A stretch of 64,000 nt of DNA from Epiperipatus broadwayi (lineage: Eukaryota > Onychophora > Udeonychophora > Euonychophora > Peripatidae): contig JAQFVV010012405.1 of the NCBI GenBank assembly GCA_028023455.1, positions 4,758,953-4,822,952 of the forward strand, read 5' to 3'. Below the pieces are notes generated by a model. It worked only from the letters and a program-made list of their open reading frames with translations. It was not told the DNA's origin and did not search any database. The position numbers and the translations under genes are program-made. This document shows positions 47,375 through 59,974 of this stretch, one piece after another (the stretch's first letter is position 1; each line of letters opens with the position of its first letter).

Positions 47375-49325
47375 TCTACCATACTAAGCAAAATAATTAT
47401 CGCTCTATTTTAATTATTCAGAAGGTCAAATGATGTTTAAATTATTTTATACAAAACATGTAATATTATCTACCGTACATCATAAAAAAAAAGATGATCT
47501 CGGTCTCAACATTTGATAAAGTTTATATTCTTTCATTATCTTGTTTTCTAGATTTTTGTAATCATCTAATTAATATCACCTTTTGTTAAAAATCATCCTG
47601 CTTTTGTTACGACTTTTTTGAGTACTTTTTAATATTTTCTATGTAGTAATGAGATGTTTGGGTGACAGTTACTACGACAAATTTTTGGGGCTAAAGGTTT
47701 TTATAAAATTTTATCCACTAATCTATATTCCACCTCCTTTATCAGTTTAGTTAATTTATTCAACGTTTTCCTTCTGTAGCTTCTGTATATGTTCATGATT
47801 ATGATTGAATTATATATACTATCGCAGAAAAAAAAATACATTTCCAGACTGGTTCAAATTGGTATTTTCAATTACATTCTTTAACTACATATTACGATAA
47901 AAGTCTATCAGTAGATATTATTAAACTTTAATAAGTAATTCTAGATATAGAATAATAGATATTAAGAACGACAATCGATAAATCACATCTAATAAAATGA
48001 TCAAAATCAAATTGCCTAGTCATACCATCATATTTAACACCTGAACATTTCATATGTCTAAATTTGCCTTTTTACTTTTTGAATACACTTATATTTATCG
48101 TTAATCACATTATTGCACGATAAAATATTTAACAGAAATACAGATTTACCTTTATTCATGCTTGTCTATTATAGATACAAAGTTATTTTTGTAAGCAACA
48201 CTTAATCTGAAATTAAAATAAGCAACCGAACGATTTCTGTTCTGTAGATGAAAGGATGTTTGACGTTAGAAATGACGGAATGGACTGAAATCCATATTAT
48301 TTTACTTTATTTTTAGATATTAACAACACAAATTGTTAGAAGTTAACTTATCTAATATATATATATGTACAGTTATAGAATATTTTTCAATCATAACTAT
48401 GACTGTTCTGAAGAAAAAGAAATTCAAGAACTTTGTTATTATTATCATTATTATTATTGGCCCACAACCAACTCAACTCATTATTGGTTGGTTTATGAAT
48501 ATCTAGTTATTTTAGTTAACTAGAAAATAGATACGAACAAAACAATAGCTTAATTGGCAAAAAAATATTGCCGTCTTCTGCTTAGTTCATTTATGAAAGA
48601 CTGTTGGAAAGATTTTTAAAAGATTTTTATCTTTCTTTTAAATTTTTTTGTCTATATATAAGACTTTCCCTTGCTTGGAATTTCTACCTGGGTAAAATTT
48701 AGGATTTTTTTTAGATTCCAAGCAAGCCTATAATTTTTTTTCAAATAGATATCCCATATGCAACTACTCAATTATTGTTTGGTAAATGTGCATCTGATTA
48801 TTTTTAACTAGAAGGAAAAAGAAACACTGCATAAGTGCACTTCTTAATCTTTGATTATCTTAATGAGAACTAACTTATCTGATGCTAGAGAAGCCAATGC
48901 CCTGCAATGCGTTATTCCAAAGGCTGTTTATTTTAATATAGAGTATTTAAAAGATCCTAATTTAAAGTACATATACATAATAATTTTGAAATTATCTTTA
49001 AGCGAAATTAAACTTAAAATTTTATGCTTATTATTTTAATTTACTTTACTTCCGACTTAAAATCATAACTGTTATGCGAATGTAATTATTATTTATTAAC
49101 AAACAAAGAATAAAACATTATTGTGTAAAATAAGAAAGAGAAATACAACATTAAGTTACTAAACTTGAGTCATTAGCTCTCCTTTTCTAATATGTAACAT
49201 CTTTTGTTAACCAAAAGCTGTTTCCAGCTGTTGGATTGTTAAAGCAAGAAGGTTAAAAAATAATTTCCCTTTCAAATAGGAAAAATCAGGGTTAATGCAA
49301 ATTAAAGTTTTTATTTTTTTAATAA
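47375..49325. other. AT-rich spacer
   Basis: No gene recognised. The frame at 48851-49039 has no domain. A pair of words, CTTGCTTGGAATTTCT and GATTCCAAGCAAGCC, at about 48672-48727 can form a hairpin of about 60 nt. Confidence 0.4.
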
Positions 49326-49337
49326 GAAATAACTTTT

Positions 49338-49406
49338 TATCAAGCGTTGGTGACCTAGCGGCTCTCCCGGGTTCGCTTCCCGGTCAACGCTTTGATATAT
49401 ATATAT
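49338..49406 (+). mobile_element. Internally deleted SINE, family 1
   Basis: Only 69 bp: ATCAAGCGTTGGTGACCTAG, then CCCGGGTTCGCTTCCCGG and TCAACGCTTTGAT. The middle of the family is missing. A perfect 11-bp target duplication AAATAACTTTT (49327-49337 and 49407-49417) shows that the short form itself was inserted. The ends AAGCGTTG and CAACGCTT are complementary, like an acceptor stem. Confidence 0.8.
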
Positions 49407-49569
49407 AAATAACTTTTCATAAATATAAGAATTATTTTAGTATATATATATTTAATATGTTACAAAAATAAATGTATTAATTATATGTTGTAGCCAAAGG
49501 GAGAACACATTTTTAATTTAATCGTAATTTAAACCAATGTTGTTTAATATTTAAAAATAAAACTAGATG

Positions 49570-49679
49570 TCAAGCGTTGTTAGCCGAGAGGTCATCGCAG
49601 CTGCCTCGCAAGCAAGTAGTTGCTTGCAGACGGTTGTGGGTTCGCCTCCCGGACGATGCTATGACATATGAAAAAAAAA
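49570..49679 (+). mobile_element. tRNA-derived SINE, family 1
   Basis: TCAAGCGTTGTTAGCCGAGA...CTGCCTCGCAAGCAAG...GGGTTCGCCTCCCGG...GATGCTATGACATATG and an A tail. Flanked by AAAACTAGATG (49559-49569 and 49680-49690). The start TGTCAAGCGTTG and end ATGCTATGACA can pair as an extended acceptor stem. Confidence 0.9.
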
Positions 49680-49694
49680 AAAACTAGATGAAGT

Positions 49695-50335
49695 AAATAC
49701 AATAATTATATTCTACAGTTATATTCTACAATTGAGATCGTATACTTAAATGTTTATTCACAGAATGTATTCATACAATATATAATAGAATTAGTATCGT
49801 ATTAAATTTTTTATCTTAGAAATTGTAAGCGGTCTTTTCTTATTTTATATTCATATAAACTTTATTATTCCAGACATAGACAGCATATATCTATGTGTCA
49901 TCTTTTTTTAGCTTTTTATCAGTGGATCTCTTATCTCTGCTCCATCATACTGCAATCATCAAGTAGCACAGAAACTCAGACCAGCCTCTTTCATATGCAT
50001 GCATTTTAGATACAAACTTCAATGGCAATCCTCCATTCTACCATTCTCACCAAAGTAAGAACTGGTTTTTATTCATTTTTAACATCTCGTGGGAGAATGA
50101 ATAATCATTATACTGCAAAAATATTTTCCAGTTTTTTTAAAATTAGCCCAGCCTTCATTTTAACCCCACCTCATTGCAAACCACCGACCATCACACAATT
50201 TATGTATATATATTTATCATTCTATATTTAATATTTCAATATTCTAAAAAATAATTTTTTGCTATTTTGAATATATAAATTGTTTAGTGTTTTATTTAAT
50301 TATACGCATTTACACTAATAAATTATAATTATAAA
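49695..50335. other. AT-rich spacer
   Basis: A moderately complex block at about 49930-50190 contains a 69-codon frame (50022-50231) with no recognised domain. Nothing else seen. Confidence 0.4.
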
Positions 50336-50339
50336 ATTA

Positions 50340-50460
50340 ATATGTGGCAGAGTGTCATACCCTGGAACGCACGGTCATCGGATAAATTTCAGTTCTGGGA
50401 ATTCCGGCGCTGAACATTTTATGACCATCAGACCAATAAAGCCATTTTCTTACTTATTTA
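50340..50460 (+). mobile_element. SINE, family 2 (3' part)
   Basis: GTGGCAGAGTGTCATACC, AGTTCTGGGAATTCCGGCGC and TGAACATTTTATGACC end in AATAAAGCCATTTTC. The CGGCGCT and AATAAAGCCA words match 43.9 kb. The tRNA-like head is poorly kept. Confidence 0.5.
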
Positions 50461-50469
50461 TTTTATTAT

Positions 50470-51615
50470 GAAATTAATTAATAAAAATGAATAAATTGTT
50501 AGAATTAAATAATAATTGCCATTTTTTGATATACAACATATATACATGGATGAGCTGGTGGCTGGATATCAAAATGTCTGCGTGAATGCAGGTAAAGCCA
50601 ATTAGGCGATAGGATGTTAGTTATAAGACATAACACTTAGGTATCACAGAGGTTGATAATTTCGTATTTTAAATCCTTACCCAAACAATTGCCTGATGTC
50701 CAATATCAAGTCAGAAATTGTGACATCGCTTTTAATCTCAGATACAGAATTTAATTTTATGAAAATTCGAATATATATTTAAAAGTATTAAATACAATTA
50801 TGCAGCAGAATTATATATTTCTTTAAACAATGATCGTAGTACATTCCCCAAAAATGTAAACAATTCTCATCAGTCTGAATTAACTAAAACCTCTAGCTCA
50901 ATTAAAATTCTTCTTAGGGTTCATTCAGTTTTTTCTTCAGTATTGAGAAAATTATACTGTGGCTTAAAAAATATTATGGCAGTCCAAGTGTAAGTCCTTT
51001 TATGTTTAGTTAATAAATTTTTGAGTAAACTTTGATTTAAAACAACAACAACAACAAAACAATTATTTTATTTTTATGTATTGGAAGTTAGGTTCACTTG
51101 TAAGAGAATCATATCTAGCTAAAGGATATGATAAAGAAAAGAAACAAAGTTTATGTTTGGTCACTAGAAAGGAATTACTATGATCAATTTGTCTTCAGAA
51201 CAAATGAAACTTATTGTTATTTTAATAAAGTTATTAATATATATATATATATATATATGTCTGAAGGTTTAAATATATACATACATAGGAATTGTGTAAC
51301 TGTTACTTTATTTATTCTGATAACAATCTTGAATAAATTACTGTTTCCAAGAGCAGTTATCTTTATTTTATTCGAAAGCTATTTACTATAAGATTGATTA
51401 GTCAATGGGTTCCAGATTGTTACAGAGTAGAGTGAATGTAGCTGGCTGTCCTGGATGCTGATGATGGGCATATGATTGATCATATAATGGTGTTGTCAGA
51501 TTATTGTTTCTACAACTATCCTAACACACGCCCATAATATTTTAAAACAAATGAAATGTTTTATTTAACAGTTATTTTAGATTGCTAGCTAGTCAGCTTT
51601 TTTCTGAATATATAA
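50470..51615. other. AT-rich spacer
   Basis: No gene recognised. ACAACA run at 51041-51058 and TA block at 51237-51258. The frame at 51128-51391 lies across the TA block. Confidence 0.4.
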
Positions 51616-51623
51616 GGCAATCG

Positions 51624-51897
51624 TTTGTAATATAGGGAGCATATCAATAGCTCAAACAAGCTCTTAATTGATAAATGGGACAAGAGTAAAATATTTAAAA
51701 TCTCTATCTAGTACATTCCTATCCCCATAACAATTGGTTTCAAGCTTTTGGCTCACCTCAGTGATGAGATAGACAAAACCAATTGGTTTGAGAATGCGAA
51801 TGCTCTAGATAGATATTTTAAATATTTTTCTCTTACTGCATTTATCAATCAAGACGTTGTTTGAGCTATTGGTATGCTCCCTATATTGCATATTTGT
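51624..51897. mobile_element. Foldback element with hammerhead-like centre, second kind
   Basis: Left arm TTTGTAATATAGGGAGCATA...CAATAGCTCAAACAA...ATTTAAAATCTCTATCTAG pairs with the right arm CTAGATAGATATTTTAAATA...TTGTTTGAGCTATTGGTATG...CTCCCTATATTGCA. The centre has two inverted AACCAATTGGTTT-type words. Read on the minus strand, the order (ribozyme, then GTACTAGATAGAGATTTTA) parallels the 41.5 kb element, so the two are probably distant relatives. Confidence 0.75.
51716..51775 (-). ncRNA. Hammerhead-like motif, A9 changed
   Basis: Minus strand: CUGAGGU (51761-51755) has U where A9 is expected. Stem II GAGC-CAAAA-GCUU (51754-51742) pairs fully with one G-U. GAAA is at 51741-51738. A small stem III (AC...GU) precedes position 17, a U at 51729. 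Stem I CUAUCUC pairs with GGGGAUAG, offset from the core. Probably a decayed ribozyme. Confidence 0.4.
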
Positions 51898-51899
51898 AA

Positions 51900-54350
51900 A
51901 CACAAGCTCATAAAAGCAATGTCATGCTATATATGACTTGCTTTATTGATTATTAAGGCACTCATATTTATTATAGAGCAAATACAAACGTAAATCAAAT
52001 TTACTAAAATTAGATTCTATAAATAATAAACATTTTGCATTTTTGCCTTCATTTTATATTTATAATGTGATATCACATTTTTCAAAAAATATTTATTAAA
52101 TACTTAAGATGACTCAGTAATTGCAACCTAAGTCTAGATCAACATATTTTTTGTAGGTGAAGACAAATACACATGAATTTTAAAAATGACTACATTTCTT
52201 GAAGTATATAGCAAGATGAGCAACAGAAGTGATTAAACTGTGTGTAGAAATCAGTCTCCAGTAGTGCTATCTTAACTACTGTACTAAATCATTTAAAACA
52301 TCTTGTAAATTATGTGGCGTAAATAAATAATTATGGTAACATCTGTCCTAAAGGGAAGTAAAAAGTTTGGTGAAGTAGCACTGTGAGTTTATGCTTGAGC
52401 TATAACAGTTGCTATTTTTATTGAACAATGAATATCAGAAAAAATGTCTAACATTGCTTGTGTTAGCATAAGCTAAAAAATAATATTAGCTTTCATATCA
52501 TATATGTTATTAAGAAAATTATTACTGATGCAGATCTATGGAAAATATTAAAACCAAATTTTACGTACGACACTATTATTACCTGGGGAGATATTTTAAT
52601 ACTTTGAAATTGGAATTGAAAGCCAAGATGCTCTTCTAAATTTTTTTATATCCTAGTTTGTTCAAAGAGAACAGGATATTATGATACATTGTCATTATAT
52701 CCATCAGCTATGCCTGCAATCTGGGATTGATTTCTAGCCAAGCAAATTTATTTTTTTTTCAACAGATTTAATACTTATTCTGGTAATTGATATACAACAA
52801 TCTAACTAATCATCTATTAATAGTCTGCAAATAGGTATCAAGCTCCTATTTCTTAGAGGTTAAATCAAAGATGAAAGATTACCCAAACTTCACCAAACAA
52901 TAATAGGCAAGTCTAGGGATTACAACTTTCTCCCACACTCTGTATGAATAAATATTGGGGAAGCCTTTGCCATTTAGTAGGCATTTAAAGGTTATTTTAC
53001 CTTAGCAATACATTGTCCAAAGATAGTAAGTTTAAATCATCTCTTTAAATCTAAATGTGAGGATTTTCCAAGTCTATGATGAATAATTTTTGTAGTGTAA
53101 GCATACTTTGGATGGTTGATACTGAAACAGTGATGTGAATATTTTTCTTTTGGAATACAACATATACATTTTGGGCTAAGATTTAGTCCACCAAAATAAC
53201 TGAGATGATTATTAAAAGATTATGAAGAGATATCTATGTATTGCATTAAAACATATTAATTTTATTGGTAATGATTGATAAAGCTATATGCATAGCAATA
53301 TAGGATTATTATCACAATGATATTGGAATCCCAGCCTTTGAGAATTTAATAAAAACATAGGTATAAAGGTTATAATTGTTTGAATTTTATCTATTTCATA
53401 TTTATTGACCAAAAAATTATTTAACTTAATTTTTGAAAGATTGAATTTTAGCTGATGGCAGTTCACTACAAATTTAAAAGCTCTTTTAAAAGCCATTTAA
53501 TTTTTATCATCAGTAACTGTGTCTACTTGTAAATAAGTAAAGGCAGAGAGACAAATAATAATAATAATATACCTGGAAATGAATTTTATAATGACTCTGC
53601 AGACCAATTCATGAATCTGGAATACACCCATTTTGTTTACTGCGATCCTAACTTTTAATTTCTCCTGCAGCAAACTTTTCTTTTTGAAAGTCTTCAACAC
53701 TTTGTCTCATTCTTGTTTTCAACTATATTCTAATTAATTAACTATATTCTATATCCAGCCATATTTTCCAATGAAAAAAATCAATATTATACTTCATAAG
53801 GTAAATGTAGTCTACTTCTTCTATAAAAGTCATGCACAAGATTATCATGAAATATGCTTAGGAAGTCTTACGTTGTTCAGTCAGTTCACTTGCTCAATCG
53901 AATGAACTTATGATTTTGCAATAGTAGGCTCCATAGTATCACAAACACAAAATTAGAGATTGCGTTGATTGGTTAATCTTTATAAGTGATTTAATGTGAG
54001 AATTATGAAGATTTTTAACTGTTTGTTAAACTTTTGTGTTTACTAGAAGATCAACTTTTATATTAAATAATTAGAGTTTTCAAAAGAATTTATACATTTT
54101 CCAAAGAAACTCAAACAGTACAACACTCTCATTTAATTATCAAATGATTTTTTTTAATGTTTTCTCAGATAATAAAGTCATCTTTTGGAAACATTGCTTT
54201 AATTATTGTTAAGGAGGAGTCAATATTTAAATTCAGAATATGAATTTAAAATCAATTTGTCGGGAGAGACAGTTTAAAAGGTTTACTTCTTTTTTTTTTT
54301 GAAAAGAAGATAACTTTGTAAAGAATGAATGCAGCCAAAAAACGTTTTTT
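51900..54350. other. Spacer, moderately complex, no gene seen
   Basis: Frames at 53284-53496 and 53497-53700 are short and domain-free. No repeat with clear borders recognised. Confidence 0.4.
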
Positions 54351-54363
54351 TCTTCCTTTAAAT

Positions 54364-54875
54364 CAGTGGTCTTCAATTCTTGGTCCATGGACCAGTGCCA
54401 GGTCACAGAAGTTTTTTATTGGTCCATGGTAGACTGGCAGGAACGTTTGTAATAATAAAATAATAAGAGTTTGAACTTTTAATTAATATAAACAATTTTT
54501 ATTTATTTTTTCATCTCACTTTTACAATTAAAAAAAAAGAAACAGAACAAAAACAAAATGTAATCAATCATACATAAATTAATTTATTTTTCTAGTTATT
54601 ACAGGTGTTTATGGGGGGAGGGGGTAGAATTAAATTTTTTATTACTTTTCTAAAAAAATTTAAAAAAAAGTTTTTTATTATACAAACTCCATATATATAT
54701 ATAACTTCATATTGTATATTTAACATTGTTGTTTTGATCAGTTATAACAATTATACTCATCTAAGGTTAAGCAGTTTACATCTTTAAGAAAATTTATCTT
54801 TAGACTTCTGCTGGTCCACAAAACCTTATTTTTATTTTTACCCATCCACAAGTGTGAAAAGGTTGAAGACCACTG
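54364..54875. mobile_element. Non-autonomous hAT-type DNA transposon
   Basis: Ends CAGTGGTCTTCAA and TTGAAGACCACTG are inverted repeats of the kind typical of hAT elements (CAGTGGT-TCAA). A perfect 8-bp direct repeat CTTTAAAT lies on both sides (54356-54363 and 54876-54883), the exact target-duplication size of the hAT superfamily. Sub-terminal TGGTCCATGGACCAGTG and TGGTCCACAAAACC are also partly inverted. At 512 bp with no transposase it depends on an enzyme supplied elsewhere. Confidence 0.93.
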
Positions 54876-54889
54876 CTTTAAATCATATT

Positions 54890-55280
54890 GAGTTTTTATA
54901 CATTGCAGGAATCTATCTTTCAGAGTGCTGTTATCTCTATAAAAGTTTTTAATTCAAGAAATGTTAGTCATACTAAAAAAGTTTAATGGCTTGGTATATA
55001 AATGACAAGGTTTGTTGATAAGTTGGAGAATTATTTGCAGCAGCAGCTTATTTGTGTTGATACTTTGGAATCTCTGACTAATGCAATCTCCAACTTCAAT
55101 TACATAGAAACACTAACTATTCATGTTCTGAGATATATTTATGAGATAAACTTCTCCAGAGGTTTCTCTTTGAAGTTGTCAAGTATCCATAGATCAATTA
55201 ATCAATGTATGCACTAATTGACAGAAAATCTTTGTGAAGGTGGAATTAAAAATTGTATACTGGCAGGTAAGATTGATTTA
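54890..55280. other. Spacer
   Basis: Nothing recognised; the frame at 55002-55217 has no domain I know. Confidence 0.4.
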
Positions 55281-55285
55281 GATTT

Positions 55286-57400
55286 TTTTTTTTAAATAAC
55301 AATTTATTTAAACAATTGATACAACTTTATAAAATGATGATTACATGAATACCAAGTGATGTCAAAAGATAAATGAGAAGTGAATACATACATGATGTGA
55401 CCTGAGAAACCACATGCAGCATCTGAGCCTCAAGGTTTTTGAATCAATGCTTCAGTAGAATTCTAGATCTGTCCATTACTTTGTCCCAGTTGAGCAATTA
55501 TGCATGCCTCTTTGAGCACTAAAAGATACATAAAAAAATTCCCTATCCATCAGTCCAAGTCTAAGCATCTTGAGATCTGTCCATCATTTTCTTATAAGTT
55601 GAGCTATTTAGTTCATGATTAAAAGTGTTAACTTTTGTTGTTGAGGTAAATGGTGTATCAATCTGCTAATTGGTAGTCTTTAGATAGTCTGGGAAAGATC
55701 TCATATATGACCAAGTTCATTTTAGTAATACGTTGATGAGGCAAGACACTAATTTGATCACTGATATCTTGGCAGTAATCAGTACACCAACATGGAGACA
55801 CCAGCCCACATTTTTAGTGCAACCAATCCAGAGCAAACATTTTATCTTTGATGGTATTACTCTTGATGAGTGTTTTAAACACTTGAAGGTTACTGGTGTT
55901 TGCATTGCTCACTAGCCAGATGCCAAAGGATAGGAAAATTGCTAATTTAATGTTAGAGAAATTACCAGCTTTAATTGCCTACTAGATTAAGAATGAGTCA
56001 ATAGAATAGCATTTTACCTTTTCATCAATGAAAGACCTAACAATGTGGAGAGATGGACAATCCAGAAAAATGAGTTAAATTGTTTTCTCTCTGACAGAGC
56101 CAACATTGAGAGCTAATTTTGTTAAATCCTCTTTTCATTATGAGGAAGTCATTAGTGGGTAATGATGAGAGATTTAATTTCAAAAGAAAATCAATAAATT
56201 TGGGTTCCAAAAACTAGTGTTTGGCTTTTTTGATCAATAATTTGTTTAAGTCAAGAGCATTATGGAGTGTTGAGAGGCCATCTTTCTTTAGCCTATACGT
56301 TTTCCAGTAGAATTTTTTTTCACTGAAAATGTTCAGAGTTAAGTTTATACAACTATTGACATGTGTCTGGATCCCACTCAACCATCCCTTACCATGGGAA
56401 AGTGGCATGTCAGTAAGTTGAAATTCTTGGATTAAATTTGCATAGTTCATTTCTAGTGAATAGTTGTGTAGCAGGTTTAGTGATTTTTGCAGGTATAACA
56501 TAGCAACCAGGTGTAGACCAAGCCTGTTCAGTTCTCTAGGCATTTGAGCCTTCCAAGCTTATGGCCACATTCTTTCTTTTCCACAACAGCTTAGTACATA
56601 ATGAGCCTATTTGCTTACCAAAGGTTTTAGTAAACTTGATGGTTGTTAGATAGTAATTGAGTCTTGAAAACACTATCATCTTAAGGAGTATGATTTTACC
56701 AGGAATTGAAAGTGAGATACTGGAAATAGTGTCAATTGTTTTATTGGTTTTATGAAGGATTGAATTTTGAATTTCTTCAGTCATGATAGTTTTTGTTTTT
56801 GCGATGGGGAATCCTAGAAAAGGCTGTGGCTTAGTTGTGAATCTGGATGGAATTGTTGTTCCTGTTTTAATTCTCCAAATGGAAGATTTAGTATTGTTAA
56901 TTTGGAAGTTTAATTTGTTGGCATGCTTGTCAATAATTGTGAGAGGTGTTGGAAGGTGAACTTCACTGGGAAGAAAAATGGTAACATCATCCACATAGGA
57001 GATATGGTTGATTTGTATTTTGATGGCAGGAATGTAAATACCTGTCAAGTCATTTTTGATGTTCTTGAGCATGGGGTTGATGTAAGTTATAAAACATAGT
57101 GATCACAGAGGGGAACCCTATGGAATCGAGATGTGAGTTCTAAAACCTGTGGACAACTTTCCATCCAAAAAAGTAAATATGGAATGATTTAATAAAAGGT
57201 TTGCTATTATTCTGATATACACTTTGGACACCTGATACTCCCTCATCATTTGGAACAGCACAGATGGTATTACTGAGTCAATCACTGAGAAGTCCAGTTG
57301 TATGACCAGTGGCTTTGACTTTTTGGTTTGTCTAATGTTTCGGTTACCAAAAGAAAGCATTGAACTGCATCAATGGTGGAAGATCTTTTTTGGGTAAATT
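55286..57400 (-). pseudogene. Decayed LINE reverse transcriptase with poly(A) tail
   Basis: Minus strand. An RT segment IQLDFSVIDSVIPSVLF (near 57320) leads to IP*GSPL*SLCFITYINPM (about 57125-57070), where two stops break the IPQGSPLSP-type motif. YVDDVTIFLPSE (about 56990) is the catalytic box. SIPGKIILLKMIVFSRLNYY follows, then a knuckle QCWLCQRENNLTH with a frameshift before its last Cys (about 56095). At least three frames are needed. It ends in poly(A) (poly-T at 55286). The zinc knuckle and poly(A) recall L1/Tx1-like LINEs and differ from the RTE-like copies in this window. The piece at 35.0-35.6 kb is related. Confidence 0.75.
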
Positions 57401-57409
57401 AAAAGATTT

Positions 57410-59570
57410 TAAACTTAGAAATAAGCTTCTAATCTCTAAATATATAAATATTTTAATGAATTTTTTAATGTAATTATCTATTAATTTTGACTGTGAGTAT
57501 ATCAATGAAATACCATCCTAATTAGGATATGATCTTTACTTTAATACCCATTATCTTTCATTAACCATATATATATATATATCCTCACTTTGGAATTCAT
57601 ATATAATAAAACAGCCATCCAAACAAGCACAAAACCATAAAAACAGTTCAAATTTAACAACACAGCTGATATCCTAATTAATTCTGCACTAATTGTATAT
57701 AAATTGTCTTTTAATCTGATATAATTAATATATTGTAATGGTATACATATGCCATTACATTATTTTAAAATTAAAATAAAGGGGAAAATACATCTTAAAT
57801 AAAATTGATTTATTAAAAACTAAAAAAAAATTAAAAGAGTTATGTTTAACATATATCCATAGATGGAAAACTTTTTTTAAAAAAAAGTATTTAAAAGCAC
57901 TTTTTTGTAGAAAAAAATAAAGATCTAAAGATAGATTAATATTTTGTTTTAAGTAGTATAAAAGAAAATAGAAGCAAATGTCAATTAGTGAATGGAGATG
58001 ATTGTTTTATTAATTAAATGTAAAGCAAATTAGCCCTTGGGGCACTTAAATAATTGAAAGATCAGATAAGAGAAAAAAATTAAAGATTGACCAATGCAAG
58101 CACCAAGCCATGCATGGGCCAGAAAAAAAAACATCTGAACTTTAGGATCATGATATCATGTTTGAGAGTCTGAAAATTTAGTGATATAAGGAGGTCTAAT
58201 ACTATAAAAAGAGAAAAATATTGAATTCATTAGTTGTTGTTGTTTTTATTCTGACTATTGATCTTCTATGAACTGTAGCTGTATTGCAGACTCCATGGTG
58301 TAGGAGTCTTGCAATAGATTTAATTTCCTGCATCAGCTGAGGCCTCCCTATGACAGTTTGTGATCCAAGTATTGGCAAGCAGTGGTTTCATCTCCAGAGA
58401 ACAATCTACACAAAATGTGAGACTTAGAATGGACTTCCATAAACCTGCCACAACCAGGAGGATTTGTAAAAACTTACTTTGGGAAGTATAAACTTTTCCA
58501 ATATGAACTTATAAATCAATCTCTTAAACAAACTTTCAATTCTTAACCTAAGGTATGAACTCTTATCTGACTTAAAGAATTCTAAATCAATTATTAATAT
58601 TTTCTTTATGTGTAACATTTGATAATCATTTCCATTTTTCCTTATTTATTTTTGTATTTATTAACTAAATTATTAAAATGTATTAAATTTAAGTTGGGTG
58701 TAGATGACTGCATAGATTCGGTAAAGTTTGTTAGTTTAAGGGGGTTAATTTCAGATTATTTGTTTCGTAGTTGAGTCAAGGCTGGTAGAGGCGTATATGG
58801 GTGTTTATATCAATGTAATATGAAGCATGTTAGCATACAGGGCAAACATACCTAAATGAATGCATGCATGATCCAAAGGTGTAGTCATCACATTGCAATG
58901 AATATGGAGTACTTATCCATCTACTGATTGCCTTTTGCTCTATGGATACTATAAGTCGGCAAAGTACCACTCTCCCTCCATACATAGCATTTCTCTCTTT
59001 AATATCTTATATACATGATTCATTTGCCAAACAGATGCACATTCCTGTACTGGACAAGGATCATTTCTTTCAAATAATATCATGCTACAGATGCACATTA
59101 TCATCCTGGTTTTATGCTAACATCTTCATATTGCATTGATTACCTCTGTATACCAGGAAGCAAGCATTGGTTTAGCTACAAACTTTTAGTGTGAGGGATG
59201 TTTTGAAGTTTTAATTGCTAAATCTATGTAGCTTATCTATGTTCAACATTCTAAAACAAAATTATATATACTGTCCATCTGTGCAGATTTTAACTGAAGT
59301 ATAAAATAATAATAACAAATAAATGTAAGATTAATTTATTCCTCAAATTTAAATTTATATATGTGCAATAATAAATGTTTTTCTGTGTTATTAGTGGCAG
59401 TGACTTATTTTATTTATTTATTTATTTTAAATATTGAAATACATTTAAGAAGTTATATATTAAATCTCTAAGTCTCCTACATTATAAATTTTCTAGGTTC
59501 AAATAGCCTAGTGGCTCCCTGTATGGCAGATAGGGTAAGTGTATAATATTCACAAACCATTATAATATAT
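57410..59570. other. Spacer
   Basis: No gene recognised. A block at 58260-58440 and one at 58680-59200 have higher complexity; the frame at 58942-59139 lacks a recognised domain. TA repeat near 57567-57581. Confidence 0.4.
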
Positions 59571-59578
59571 ATATATAT

Positions 59579-59760
59579 AAAATATACAAACCATTATACA
59601 ATTACAAATATCCAGTAACGCCCTCTGTTTAAAGTTCTATATCTCAATAATAGCAAACCGTAAAATGATATCATTTTACGGTTTGCTATTATTGAGATAT
59701 AGAACTTTAAACAGAGAGCGTTACTGGATATTTGTAATTGTATAATGGTTTGTATATTTT
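59579..59760. repeat. 182-bp near-perfect palindrome without spacer
   Basis: Two 91-bp arms meet at 59669/59670 (centre TAAAATGATATCATTTTA). I find only one mismatch, CGCCCTCTG against CGCTCTCTG. Outer ends read AAAATATACAAACCATTATA. No coding meaning. It would extrude a long hairpin, and in RNA give a nearly perfect 90-bp duplex. Confidence 0.95.
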
Positions 59761-59797
59761 CTATAATTATTTCAGTTAATGTTAACAGTAACTTACT

Positions 59798-59803
<6 letters not shown>

Positions 59804-59828
<25 letters not shown>

Positions 59829-59866
59829 AGTATATATATATATATATATATACTATATATATATAG
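59804..59866. repeat. TA microsatellite
   Basis: (TA)n with three short interruptions; lies 44 bp beyond the palindrome. Confidence 0.95.
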
Positions 59867-59974
59867 GTTCCATAGATTCCTAACAGAACAATCATGATTA
59901 TGATGCATGGAAGAGTATATTCAATTTACTTAATATATTTTTATTTTTAATTTAATATATTTTTTATTATAATG

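Noticed and set aside
59594-59908. 104-codon minus-strand frame across the palindrome
   Set aside because: It runs through the palindrome and a TA microsatellite and has no domain.
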